Below are positions 9,791 to 17,814 of a DNA stretch of 64,000 bases, piece after piece (within the stretch, counting starts at the first letter, position 1; each line of letters opens with the position of its first letter). The position numbers and the translations under genes are program-made. Source of the DNA: Alkalicaulis satelles (GTDB taxonomy: Bacteria; Pseudomonadota; Alphaproteobacteria; Caulobacterales; Maricaulaceae); assembly GCF_008630495.1 (NCBI RefSeq), contig NZ_VWOJ01000002.1, positions 839,533 through 903,532 on the forward strand, read 5' to 3'. Below the pieces are notes generated by a model. That model had not been told where the DNA came from, did no database searches, and saw nothing but the letters and a program-made list of their open reading frames with translations.

Positions 9791-10653
9791 GCGGCGGCTG
9801 CGGCGAGGTTTTTCGGAACCAGACGCTTGGCTTGCGCGGTCACCAGCTCACGCAGCATGGGCGCGCCGGCGCAGTCGGGAACGGCGGTTGCGGCCTCGGC
9901 CACCAGGGTCCTCAGCCGGGCCACCGCCCCGTCCAGCCCCAGCGCGCGCGCGCAGCTGGGCCGGTTGAGGGCCGCGTCCTGCCCGATGGGCTTGCCCGCG
10001 TCCGCACAGCCCATGGCGTCCAGCAGGTCATCGGCCACCTGATAGGCCTCGCCGATCTTTTCACCCATCAGCCGCCAGGGCGCCGGGTCTGCGCCCGCCG
10101 ACACAGCGCCCGCCATCACCGCACCGACGAACAGCGCGCCGGTCTTGGCCCGGTGATAAGTGGCCACGTCCACCTCCGGTTCGCTTTCCCAGGCCTGACC
10201 GGCGGCGATTCCCACCGGCGCGCCGACGGCCCGGGCGATCAGCGATAACAGGCCGGGCAGGCGCTCGGGCGCGGCTGCGCCGGCGCGCGCCACGGTCTCG
10301 AAGGCCAGCACGATCAGCGCATCGCCCGCCAGGATCGCCAGCGGCTCGCCATAGGCGGCGTGCACCGACGGGTGGCCGCGGCGCTCATCAGCATTGTCGA
10401 AAGCGGGCAGGTCGTCATGAACCAGGGAGGCGCAGTGCAAGAGTTCCAGAGCCGCCGCCACCGCGCCCGACAGGGCCGGGTCCGGATCGCCGCAGGCGCC
10501 CGCCACCGCCAGGCAGAGTTTGGGCCGCACCCGCGCCCCGCCCGGGAAGACCGCATGCTCCAGGGCGGCGGCGAAACGGGGCGGACATCCCGTCCCGGCG
10601 GCCCGTCCCAGGGCGGCGCGAAGCTCCGCCTCGATGCGTGCATCGGCCTCCAT
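9787..10653 (-). CDS. crtE: Geranylgeranyl diphosphate synthase
   Basis: Makes C20 GGPP from farnesyl diphosphate for carotenoids and the chlorophyll tail. It carries the first aspartate-rich motif HDDLPAFDNADERRGHPS and the second DDLLDAMG, with FARM/SARM spacing as in bacterial GGPP synthases. The start is set at 10653 (MEADARIEAEL), which has an excellent GGGGGAGG ribosome site 8 nt upstream and gives 288 residues, matching relatives. The upstream ATG at 10725 lacks a ribosome site and sits inside the PpsR palindrome. First gene of the crtEF unit, divergent from crtD. Confidence 0.94.
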   Translation of the reverse strand: MEADARIEAELRAALGRAAGTGCPPRFAAALEHAVFPGGARVRPKLCLAVAGACGDPDPALSGAVAAALELLHCASLVHDDLPAFDNADERRGHPSVHAAYGEPLAILAGDALIVLAFETVARAGAAAPERLPGLLSLIARAVGAPVGIAAGQAWESEPEVDVATYHRAKTGALFVGAVMAGAVSAGADPAPWRLMGEKIGEAYQVADDLLDAMGCADAGKPIGQDAALNRPSCARALGLDGAVARLRTLVAEAATAVPDCAGAPMLRELVTAQAKRLVPKNLAAAAA

Positions 10654-10719
10654 GGCGTCGTCCTCCCCCTGAAGCCTGACCTTGCGGTTGTCGGCGTCCA
10701 GTTTTCCTGTCAGTTTGAC

Positions 10720-10756
10720 TGTCATGAAGACTGGACACTCTTTCCCGGCCTGTCAA
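10720..10756 (-). promoter_or_regulatory. crtE/crtD divergent promoter with PpsR-type operator
   Basis: TGTCATGAAGACTGGACA (10720-10737) fits TGT-N12-ACA. A perfect TTGACA -35 box for crtE lies on the minus strand at 10751-10756, with a poor -10 (CAGTCT, 10728-10733) 17 nt away inside the operator. Further TGTCA half-sites occur at 10709 and 10751. The arrangement suggests one operator controls both crtEF and crtDC, and it supports the downstream crtE start at 10653. Confidence 0.65.
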
Positions 10757-12324
10757 TGAGCGGCGCGCGCGGACCGGATCGCGCCGTGATCATCGGAGCG
10801 GGGATGGGTGGTCTGGCCGCGGCCATTGATCTGGCCGCGCGCGGCGTACCGGTGACCCTGGTGGAAAGCGCCCCGGAACCCGGCGGCAAGATGCGCACGC
10901 TGGAGGCGGGCGGCGCCGCAATCGACGCCGGACCCACCGTCCTCACCCTGCGCGCCGGGTTTGAGCAATTATTCGCCGATGCGGGCGCATCGCTGGCCGA
11001 TCATGTTTCCCTGACGCGCGCAGAGCGCCTGGCCCGTCATGCCTGGGGCGATGATCAGGGCTTTGATCTCTATCCTGACCCCGAACGCAGCGTGGATGAA
11101 GCCGGGCGCTTCGCCGGCGCAGCCCAGGCGCGCGCCTTCGCGCGCTTCCTGCGCGACGGACAAAAGCTCTATGAGGCCCTTGAGCCGAGCTTCCTGTTCG
11201 CCTCAAGGCCCAGCCCGCCCGGTCTGACCCTTCGCATGCTGGCGCAGAACCCTGCGGGCGTCACGACCCTGCGGCCCTTCTCCGCGCTGTGGGATGTGCT
11301 GGGCGGGTATTTCCCCGATGCGCGCCTGCGCCAGCTGTATGGCCGCTACGCCACCTATTGCGGGTCCTCGCCTTTCGAGGCGCCGGCCACCTTGATGATG
11401 ATCGCCGCCCTCGAGCAGCAGGGCGTGTGGTTTGTGGACGGGGGCATGACGCAATTATCGCGCGCCATGGCCGGGCTCGCCCGCGCGCTGGGCGCACAGC
11501 TGCGCTATGACACGAAAGCCGAGGCGGTGCTGACCGCGCATGGCCGGGTGAGCGGGGTGCGCCTGGCGGGCGGCGAGATCATTGCGGCGCGCGCCGTGCT
11601 GGCCAATGGCGATCCCGACGCCCTGCGGGCCGGGTGTCTGGGGCCGGCGGCGGCGCAGGCCATGGCGCCCGCCCACGGGCCGCGCTCGCTGTCGGCTGTG
11701 GTCTGGACGGGCGTAGGCGAGGCTGAGGGCTTTGCGCTGGAGCGCCATAATGTCTTCTTCTCGGGCGATTACCGCGCCGAGTTCGGAGCCCTGTTCGATG
11801 AGCAGCGCATGCCCGATGATCCGACCATCTATATCTGCGCCCAGGACCGAGGGGCGGGACCGGCGCCGCGGGGCGCAGAGCGCTTTCTCATCCTCATCAA
11901 CGCGCCGCCCGACGGGGAGCGGCGCGCCTATGGGCTTCAGGAGACCGGATCATGGCTGACCCAAGTGAAGGCGCGCCTCAGGGCCAGCGGGCTGACGCTG
12001 GAACTGGATGCGTATCAGACGACGGCGCCGGACGGCTTCGCGGCGCGCTTTCCCGGGACGGGCGGCGCGCTCTACGGGCGGGCCCTGCACGGATGGCGGG
12101 CGGCGTTTGCGCGGCCGGGGGCGAAGACGCGCCTGCCGGGCCTCTATCTGGCGGGGGGCGGGACCCATCCTGGGCCGGGGGTTCCGACCTCCATGCTGTC
12201 GGGCCGCACGGCGGCGCGCGCGATTCTGGCCGATTTCGCTTCGACGCCCCGCTGGCGCCCGGCGGGTATCGCTGGCTCTACGCCGACGCCATCAGCGCGG
12301 ACGGACGCTTCAGCCTCGTCCTGA
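10756..12324 (+). CDS. crtD: 1-hydroxycarotenoid 3,4-desaturase (methoxyneurosporene dehydrogenase)
   Basis: FAD-dependent desaturase of the spirilloxanthin pathway. The dinucleotide fold is at the start (VIIGAGMGGLAAAIDLAARG), AIDAGPTVLTLR follows, and the C-terminal FAD motif is GLYLAGGGTHPGPGVPTSM, as in CrtI/CrtD. 522 residues as annotated. Homology should end near ILADF, about 28 codons before the stop; the last stretch is Ser/Thr/Ala-rich and lies over the sequence that encodes the start of CrtC in another frame. The start at 10756 (MSGARGPDRAV) is the first ATG after the shared promoter. Confidence 0.92.
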   Translation: MSGARGPDRAVIIGAGMGGLAAAIDLAARGVPVTLVESAPEPGGKMRTLEAGGAAIDAGPTVLTLRAGFEQLFADAGASLADHVSLTRAERLARHAWGDDQGFDLYPDPERSVDEAGRFAGAAQARAFARFLRDGQKLYEALEPSFLFASRPSPPGLTLRMLAQNPAGVTTLRPFSALWDVLGGYFPDARLRQLYGRYATYCGSSPFEAPATLMMIAALEQQGVWFVDGGMTQLSRAMAGLARALGAQLRYDTKAEAVLTAHGRVSGVRLAGGEIIAARAVLANGDPDALRAGCLGPAAAQAMAPAHGPRSLSAVVWTGVGEAEGFALERHNVFFSGDYRAEFGALFDEQRMPDDPTIYICAQDRGAGPAPRGAERFLILINAPPDGERRAYGLQETGSWLTQVKARLRASGLTLELDAYQTTAPDGFAARFPGTGGALYGRALHGWRAAFARPGAKTRLPGLYLAGGGTHPGPGVPTSMLSGRTAARAILADFASTPRWRPAGIAGSTPTPSARTDASASS

Positions 12325-13148
12325 TCACCCTGTTGGGCAGCGTATTCTCGCCCTATTACGCCTGGGCGGGCCGGCGCGCGCCCCTGGATCATTGCGCGCT
12401 CAATGTCTGCCTCTATGGCCCCGGGGTGCGCCGCTGGGCCATGACCGAGCGCCGCGCAGGCGAGGTGGAGGCGGGTGAAGATCATGTGCGGCTCGGCCCC
12501 AGCGCGGTGCGGTTTGAGGACGGGGCGCTGATCTATGACATCGCCGAGTATGGCGCGCCCGTCCCCTTGCGCGTGCGCGGCCAGGTGGTGATCCGCCCCG
12601 AGGCCGAGCAGAGCGAGACCTTCACGCTGGATGCGGCAGGCCGCCATGTCTGGCGTCCGATCTGGCCGCGCGCGCGGGTGGAGGCGCGCTTCACCGCGCC
12701 GGACTTGCGCTTTTCCGGCGAGGCCTATGTGGACATGAATGCGGGCGAGGAGCCTTTGGAAGCGGGGTTTCGCTCCTGGAACTGGGCGCGCACGGCGCTG
12801 CCGGACGGCGCGGCGATTCTTTATGATTCGGTCTGGAAAGACGGCGGCGGCCAGGGCCTCGCCCTGCGCATCGGGCCGGACGGCAAGGCGGCCGCCTTCG
12901 ATCCCCCGCCGCTCAAGGACCTGCCCCTGACCGGGTGGCGGGTGGCGCGCGCGGCGCGTTCGGAAGGGTCAGCGCAGGTGCAACAGACGCTGGAAGACAC
13001 GCCCTTCTATGCGCGCTCGCTGATCAGCACGGAGCTCCTGGGCGCGCCGCGCAAGTCCATGCATGAGAGCCTGGACCTGACGCGGTTTTCGTCACCCGTG
13101 GTCAAGATGATGCTGCCCTTCCGCATGCCGCGCGCGTTCTGGCGCTAG
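12093..13148 (+). CDS. crtC: Carotenoid 1,2-hydratase (hydroxyneurosporene synthase)
   Basis: Adds water across the terminal double bond of neurosporene/lycopene. Conserved CrtC blocks are PGGYRWLYADAISADGRFSLVLI, GSVFSPYYAWAGR, HCALNVCLYG and a C-terminal SLDLTRFSSPVVKMMLPF segment (the first listed here only in its core). Family similarity begins near 12240, yet there is no ATG, GTG or TTG in frame between 12096 and there. The nearest is the ATG at 12093, which would give a 232-nt overlap with crtD and an unlikely Gly/Ala-rich N-terminus. The end is secure and the start is not. The stop overlaps the convergent small ORF stop. Confidence 0.85.
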   Translation: MAGGVCAAGGEDAPAGPLSGGGRDPSWAGGSDLHAVGPHGGARDSGRFRFDAPLAPGGYRWLYADAISADGRFSLVLITLLGSVFSPYYAWAGRRAPLDHCALNVCLYGPGVRRWAMTERRAGEVEAGEDHVRLGPSAVRFEDGALIYDIAEYGAPVPLRVRGQVVIRPEAEQSETFTLDAAGRHVWRPIWPRARVEARFTAPDLRFSGEAYVDMNAGEEPLEAGFRSWNWARTALPDGAAILYDSVWKDGGGQGLALRIGPDGKAAAFDPPPLKDLPLTGWRVARAARSEGSAQVQQTLEDTPFYARSLISTELLGAPRKSMHESLDLTRFSSPVVKMMLPFRMPRAFWR

Positions 13149-13270
13149 CTTGGGTTCTGGTCGTCCTTTTTTTCCTCGCGGTGGAGCTTGATCAGCTCCC
13201 AGACCCCGAACGCCATGATGGCGCCGAAGATCAGGATCAGCTCCACCAGGAAGATCATGTCATTGCTCAT
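13145..13270 (-). CDS. Small single-span membrane protein after tspO
   Basis: 41 residues, unrecognised. It begins MSNDMIFLVELILIFGAI, continues as one hydrophobic helix to GVWELIKLHREE, then has a highly charged KKDDQ tail, so it is a likely bitopic inner-membrane peptide. It is coupled to tspO by an ATGA overlap and is the last gene of the bchI-tspO operon; its TAG overlaps the crtC TAG in a CTAG palindrome. It resembles the 44-residue ORF at 13819-13953 (shared VxELIxLxR after the helix), so the two flank tspO as paralogues. Possible assembly or regulatory peptide; function unknown. Confidence 0.7.
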   Translation of the reverse strand: MSNDMIFLVELILIFGAIMAFGVWELIKLHREEKKDDQNPS

Positions 13271-13734
13271 GCTGCGGCCTTTCGCAGGCGCACGATCTCC
13301 AGGTTGAGAAAGGCGGCCAGGCTCACCCAGGCCAGATACGGCGCCAGCAGCCAGGCGGCGAGGGCGTCCACCTGGGTGAAGGCGTAGATATTCGCCGCTA
13401 CCGCCAGCCAGAGCAGCGCCACCTCCGCCAGCGCCCAGCCGGGGCGTCTGAGGCCGAAGAACACTGCCGACCACAGCGCATTGAGCGCCAGCTGCACGCC
13501 CCACACCGCCAGCGCGGGATGCAGTTCGGCGGTGGCCCACACCCGCCATGCGGCATAGGCCATGGCCGCATAGAGAAGGCCCCAGACCAACGGGAACACG
13601 AAATCGGGCGGCGTCCAGGACGGTTTCCGGAGCGATTTGTACCAGGCGCCCGGACGGAAGACCGCGCCGGTGAGCGAGGCGAGAAAGACCAGGCCCAGAA
13701 AAGGCGCGAGGGTCCAGAGCGGCGCTTCGGTCAT
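13267..13734 (-). CDS. tspO: TspO/MBR family tryptophan-rich sensory protein
   Basis: Five-helix membrane protein binding tetrapyrroles. In Rhodobacter TspO sits in the same place beside the crt genes and damps photosynthesis gene expression in oxygen, working with porphyrin export. It shows the family motif WYKSLRKPSWTPPDFVFPLVW, then LNALWSAVFFGLRRPGWALAE and the C-terminal APYLAWVSLAAFLN helix; 155 residues is typical. It overlaps the following small ORF by 4 nt and lies 84 nt after the preceding one. Confidence 0.95.
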   Translation of the reverse strand: MTEAPLWTLAPFLGLVFLASLTGAVFRPGAWYKSLRKPSWTPPDFVFPLVWGLLYAAMAYAAWRVWATAELHPALAVWGVQLALNALWSAVFFGLRRPGWALAEVALLWLAVAANIYAFTQVDALAAWLLAPYLAWVSLAAFLNLEIVRLRKAAA

Positions 13735-13818
13735 GGCGTGTCCTTGATGCAGGAAGGGCCCCCAGAGACTAGAGCCGGGCGCGGGGGCGGCAATGGGGCG
13801 GATCCAGAACGGTGCGGC

Positions 13819-13953
13819 TCAGGACGGCCCGTCTTCGCTATCGCTCTTGTCCTTGGCGTCGTCGCGCCGCAGAAGGATCAGCTCGCGCACGCACCAGCCG
13901 ATCACGGCGCCGGCGATCAGAAGCTCAAACACCAGCGGCAGATAGGCCTGCAT
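13819..13953 (-). CDS. Small single-span membrane protein between crtB and tspO
   Basis: 44 residues, unrecognised. One hydrophobic helix (from YLPLVFELLIAGAVIGW) is followed by CVRELILLRRDD and a charged, acidic tail (KDKSDSEDGPS). It starts in a TGATG overlap with the crtB stop, so it is translated with crtB. Its layout and the core pattern E-L-[LI]-x-x-G-A-x-I followed by VxELIxLxR match the 41-residue ORF after tspO, implying duplication. No signal peptide cleavage site; predicted N-out/C-in or N-in bitopic topology cannot be decided by eye. Confidence 0.72.
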   Translation of the reverse strand: MQAYLPLVFELLIAGAVIGWCVRELILLRRDDAKDKSDSEDGPS

Positions 13954-15014
13954 CACCCTCTCCGCTGGCGGCTCGCCATGGACTGGCGCAAGGCGGCCTG
14001 TTCGCGCTGCTCCAGGGCGTGGAGAATCTCAAACATCCGCCCCCAGTGTTCGCCCAGCCGCCACCAGGCCAGGTCCGGCGCCCGGGGCGGGGCGGGCGGC
14101 ACGGCCTGCACCAGAAACCGGGTTTCGGCCAGCGGGCCTCCAGCGTCCTGCCGCCCGGCGCCGGCGGCGTCCAGAAGCCCGGCGGCGGCCAGCGCCAGCT
14201 TGCGCCGTTTCGAGGTCGCCGCGCGCCGGGTGACGCTGTCAAACCCTGCGCGGCGGATCTGCCCGCCGATATCGCGATAGATGCGCGAGGCGGCATGGAT
14301 GGCGGCCCGGCACCCTGAAGGCAGCAGGGCCACGCCCGGCCGGGCGCGCTCATACAGCCGGTCGGCCTCGTCCAGCACGCGCGCGATGACCTGGGCCAAT
14401 TGCGGGCTGAAGCAGGGCGCGGCCAGGAAGGCGTCCGGGTCGAGCCCCGCCTCCTCCATCCATTGACGCGGCAGGTAGAGCCGGCCCGCGCGCGCATCTT
14501 CGCCCACATCGCGCGCGATATTGGTCAATTGCATGGCCACGCCCAGATCGCTGGCGCGGGCCAGCGCGTGCGGATCGCGCACGCCCATGACCAGCGTCAT
14601 CATCACGCCCACCGTGCCCGCCACCCGCGCGCCATAGGCGCGCACATCGCCAATAGTGTCAAAGCGCCGGCCTTGCGCGTCCCAGACAAACCCCTCGATC
14701 AGGGCGCCGGGCAGGGCGCGGGGTATGGCGCGCGCCTCGACCAGATCGGCGAAGGCCCGATCCACCGGGTCCGGTCCGGGGCGCCCGGCATAGATGGCGT
14801 CCAGACGCCGGCTCAGATCAATGCAGGCCGCGCCCGGATTGCGCCCGTCATCCACCGCGTCATCGGCGCGCCGGCAGAAGCCGTAGAGCGCATAGGCGTC
14901 CGCGCGCACGCCGGACGGCAGCAGGAGCGAGGCGGCGTAGAAGCTCTTCGACCCGCCCCGGATGGCGCGGCGGCAGGCCTCGAGATCGGCGGGGCTGGCG
15001 AAGCGCTCAGACAT
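13953..15014 (-). CDS. crtB: Phytoene synthase
   Basis: Condenses two GGPP to phytoene, the committed carotenoid step. Trans-isoprenyl synthase motifs are SFYAASLLLPSGVRADAYAL, the aspartate-rich CRRADDAVDD and the second DVGEDARAGRLYLP with MQLTNIARDVGED. 353 residues from the start chosen at 15014 (MSERFASPAD), which overlaps crtI by 8 nt and has a GAGGG ribosome site; an ATG four codons upstream is also possible. Coupled to crtI upstream and the 44-residue ORF downstream. Confidence 0.95.
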   Translation of the reverse strand: MSERFASPADLEACRRAIRGGSKSFYAASLLLPSGVRADAYALYGFCRRADDAVDDGRNPGAACIDLSRRLDAIYAGRPGPDPVDRAFADLVEARAIPRALPGALIEGFVWDAQGRRFDTIGDVRAYGARVAGTVGVMMTLVMGVRDPHALARASDLGVAMQLTNIARDVGEDARAGRLYLPRQWMEEAGLDPDAFLAAPCFSPQLAQVIARVLDEADRLYERARPGVALLPSGCRAAIHAASRIYRDIGGQIRRAGFDSVTRRAATSKRRKLALAAAGLLDAAGAGRQDAGGPLAETRFLVQAVPPAPPRAPDLAWWRLGEHWGRMFEILHALEQREQAALRQSMASRQRRG

Positions 15015-16512
15015 GGGCCCTCGCATCCGGCACGACGCTGTCGAGCACCCGGGCCGAGGACAACACCCCCGGCACGCCTGCGCCGGGATGGGTGCCTGCG
15101 CCCACCAGATAGAGCCCCATGATGTCCTCGCTGCGGTTATGGGGCCTGAACCAGGCGCTCTGGGTCAGTACCGGCTCCAGCCCGAAGGCCGCGCCGCGCA
15201 GCGAATTGAGCCGGTCGCGGAAATCCAGCGGCGTCAGGGTCAGCGACACCTCCACCGCCTCCTTCAGCCCCGGCAGGAGCGTCTCCTCCAGACGCTTTTC
15301 GATGGCCTGGCGGTAGGGCTCGGCGATTTCAGTCCAGTCCGCATCGCCCTCCAGATTGGGTACGGGCGAGAGCACATAAAACGCCTCGCATCCCGGCGGC
15401 GCCAGGCTGGGGTCGGTGGCGGTGGGCCGGTGCAGATAGAGGCTGAAATCGTCCGCCAGATGCTTGCGGCGGAAAATGTCGTCCAGAAGGCCCTTGTAAC
15501 GCGGGCCCAGAACGATGGTGTGGTGATCCACGTCCCGATAGGTGCGGCGCACGCCGAAATACCACACGAACAGACTCATGGAGTAGCGCGCCTTGTCCAC
15601 CTTGGCGTCGGTCCAGCGCTTGCGCGGGGCGTCAGACAGAAGGTGTTTGTAGGTGTGGCCGGTTTCGGCATTGGACACCACGATGTCCGCCCTGATCTCC
15701 TGCCCATCGCTCAGGCGCACGCCCGTGGCGCGGCCGGCGTCCACGGTGATCTGGCTGACTTCGGTATTGCAGCGCACCACGCCGCCCTGGCCCTCGATGA
15801 GGCTGACCAGTCCGTCGACCAGCTGGCCGGTGCCGCCCATGGCGAAATGCACGCCCCATTTGCGTTCGAGATAGGAGATCAGGCAGTAGACCGCGCTCGC
15901 CTCGAACGGATTGCCGCCGATCAGAAGCGGGTGAAAGCTCAGCGCCGTGCGCACTTTCGGGTCGCGCACATAGCGCGAGACCAGATCATGCACCGAGCGG
16001 TGCCCGGACAGGCGGATCAGGTCCGGCGCGATGCGCGCCATGTCGGCGATGGTGTCAAACGCCACATGGCCGAGCTGTTCGAAGCCGACGCGGAAAATCT
16101 CCTCGCTCTTCTTCAAAAAGCGTTCATAGCCGGCCACGTCTGCGGGATTGAATTTGGCCACTTCGGCGCGCATGGCCCCGGCGTCGCGCGAGCACTGGAA
16201 CACCGAGCCGTCATCAAAGCGAATGCCGTAGAAAGGCGAGATCTCGCGCAGCTCCACATCGTCTTCCAGCTTGCGACCGGCCAGCGCCCACAATTCCTCG
16301 AACAGGAAGGGCGCGGTGATGATGGTGGGGCCGGCGTCGAACACATAGCCGCCTTCGCGGTAGACATAAGCTCGCCCGCCCGGCGCATCGAGTTTATCCA
16401 GGACGGTGACCCGGTAGCCGCGCGCGCCCAGGCGCACCGCCGCAGCGAGCCCGCCAAACCCGGCGCCGATGACCACCGCATGGGGCCGTGTGTCGGCTGT
16501 GTCTCTGGGCAT
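15007..16512 (-). CDS. crtI: Phytoene desaturase
   Basis: FAD-dependent desaturase converting phytoene to neurosporene or lycopene. The N-terminal Rossmann motif is AVVIGAGFGGLAAAVRLGARG, the substrate region PGGRAYVYREGGYVFDAGPT, and the C-terminal FAD motif GLYLVGAGTHPGAGVPGVL. 501 residues. It follows the DUF3422 gene by 3 nt and overlaps crtB by 8 nt. No crtA (spheroidene monooxygenase) is nearby, so with crtC, crtD and crtF the expected end product is spirilloxanthin-type. Confidence 0.97.
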   Translation of the reverse strand: MPRDTADTRPHAVVIGAGFGGLAAAVRLGARGYRVTVLDKLDAPGGRAYVYREGGYVFDAGPTIITAPFLFEELWALAGRKLEDDVELREISPFYGIRFDDGSVFQCSRDAGAMRAEVAKFNPADVAGYERFLKKSEEIFRVGFEQLGHVAFDTIADMARIAPDLIRLSGHRSVHDLVSRYVRDPKVRTALSFHPLLIGGNPFEASAVYCLISYLERKWGVHFAMGGTGQLVDGLVSLIEGQGGVVRCNTEVSQITVDAGRATGVRLSDGQEIRADIVVSNAETGHTYKHLLSDAPRKRWTDAKVDKARYSMSLFVWYFGVRRTYRDVDHHTIVLGPRYKGLLDDIFRRKHLADDFSLYLHRPTATDPSLAPPGCEAFYVLSPVPNLEGDADWTEIAEPYRQAIEKRLEETLLPGLKEAVEVSLTLTPLDFRDRLNSLRGAAFGLEPVLTQSAWFRPHNRSEDIMGLYLVGAGTHPGAGVPGVLSSARVLDSVVPDARAHV

Positions 16513-16515
16513 GGA

Positions 16516-17814
16516 TCAGTCTCCCGTCCGGTTGAGGCCGGCGCGCACCCGGCGCAGGCCATAGGCCAGCATGAACACCACGATGGGAATGGCGGCAGCG
16601 GTGACCAGGGTGGCGTTGTAGGGCAGGCCCAGATCCTCCCCGCCCTTGGCCAGATAGGCGAACAGGCCGACCACGTAATAGCTGATGGCTGCGATGGAGA
16701 GCCCCTCCACCGTGCGCTGCAGGCGCAGCTGCAGCTTGGCGCGCCGGGCCATGGCGGCCAGCAGCTTGCGGCTCTGCTGTTCCTGGGTCAGCGCCACGCG
16801 CGTGGACAAGAGCTGGGTCACCCGTGAAAGGCGTTCCGACATGGAGCCCAGCCGCTCGGACACGGCCTTGACCGTGTTCATGGCGGGCGCCAGACGGCGT
16901 TCGACAAATTCGGCGAAGGTCTGCAGGCGCTCAAGGCGCTGCTCGCGCAACTCGTCAATGCGCGCCTGAACTATGCCGTAATAGGCTTCCGAGGCGGTGA
17001 AGCGGAAGCGGTGCTGGGAATGGCGCCGTTCGATATCGGCCTGCAGCCGCGTGATCCGGTCCAGCAGCCCGCTCTCGTCGCTATGCACCCCGTCCGCCAT
17101 TTCATGGGTGATTTCGGCCAGCTCGCGCTCGCGCTCGGTCAGGGTGCGGCCCATCTGGCGCGCCGGCGGCAGGCCCAGAAGGGCCATCATGCGATACGTG
17201 TCCATCTCCAGAAGATTGCGCATCAGGCGCCCGGCCTGGATCGGATTCAGGGACGCATTGCGGATCAGGAAGCGGTTGAAGCCGTCGCCATGGCTGCGGA
17301 AGCTGGTCAGCACCACGCTGTGACCGGCCCCGATGCGCGCCCCCACCAGCTCGGCGTCTCCGAACAGGGCGCGCGCGGTCTCGTCAATCGCCGGACCGTC
17401 TCCAGCCGCATTCACCATCAGCACATGAGCGGCGTAAATGATCTCGCCGGGCAGGCTCTCCAGCCAGTCCGACGGCGCCTCGGCGATGGGCGGATTGTCG
17501 AACGGGGCGCGCTCGTCTCCATTCTGGCGGATGAATGTGTAACGGGTGAACTCGGTATGGCGCTCCCAGATCACCCGCACCGGGCCCAGATGAGCGCTGT
17601 AATGGGTCGCGTCCGGTGAGGGCGCCGCGGCGCTGAAGCGCTTGGCCAGATCGGCGATGGCGGCCCGGTCCGCATCCCGGTCCTCCGGTCCGGTATAGAG
17701 CACCAGATAGGACGCGCTCAAAGGCCCGGTCAGCGGCTGGGGCGGGCGCGCATGCACCTCCTCGCTGAGCGCGGTGCGGTGGGGATGGCTGGCCGGCAGG
17801 GTCAGGCTGGGCAT
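16516..17814 (-). CDS. DUF3422 family membrane protein inside the bchO-crtI operon
   Basis: 432 residues. The N-terminal signature HPHRTALSEEVHARPPQPL is typical of DUF3422. A long helical, Arg/Glu-rich middle (residues ~240-370, coiled-coil-like) is followed by two C-terminal membrane spans and a basic tail, so it is an inner-membrane protein with a large cytoplasmic part. It overlaps bchO by 13 nt and precedes crtI by 3 nt, so it is expressed with pigment genes. It occupies the slot of crtA in the Rhodobacter order. The biochemical role of DUF3422 is unknown; a link to photosynthetic membrane or pigment handling is inferred from context only. Confidence 0.85.
   Translation of the reverse strand: MPSLTLPASHPHRTALSEEVHARPPQPLTGPLSASYLVLYTGPEDRDADRAAIADLAKRFSAAAPSPDATHYSAHLGPVRVIWERHTEFTRYTFIRQNGDERAPFDNPPIAEAPSDWLESLPGEIIYAAHVLMVNAAGDGPAIDETARALFGDAELVGARIGAGHSVVLTSFRSHGDGFNRFLIRNASLNPIQAGRLMRNLLEMDTYRMMALLGLPPARQMGRTLTERERELAEITHEMADGVHSDESGLLDRITRLQADIERRHSQHRFRFTASEAYYGIVQARIDELREQRLERLQTFAEFVERRLAPAMNTVKAVSERLGSMSERLSRVTQLLSTRVALTQEQQSRKLLAAMARRAKLQLRLQRTVEGLSIAAISYYVVGLFAYLAKGGEDLGLPYNATLVTAAAIPIVVFMLAYGLRRVRAGLNRTGD

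Noticed and set aside
10654..10725. Upstream ATG of crtE at 10725
   Set aside because: No ribosome site and it lies inside the PpsR palindrome; the ATG at 10653 has a strong site and gives the family length.
15007..17814. A possible crtA (spheroidene monooxygenase) next to crtI
   Set aside because: The gene at that position is DUF3422; no CrtA motifs were seen anywhere in the window.
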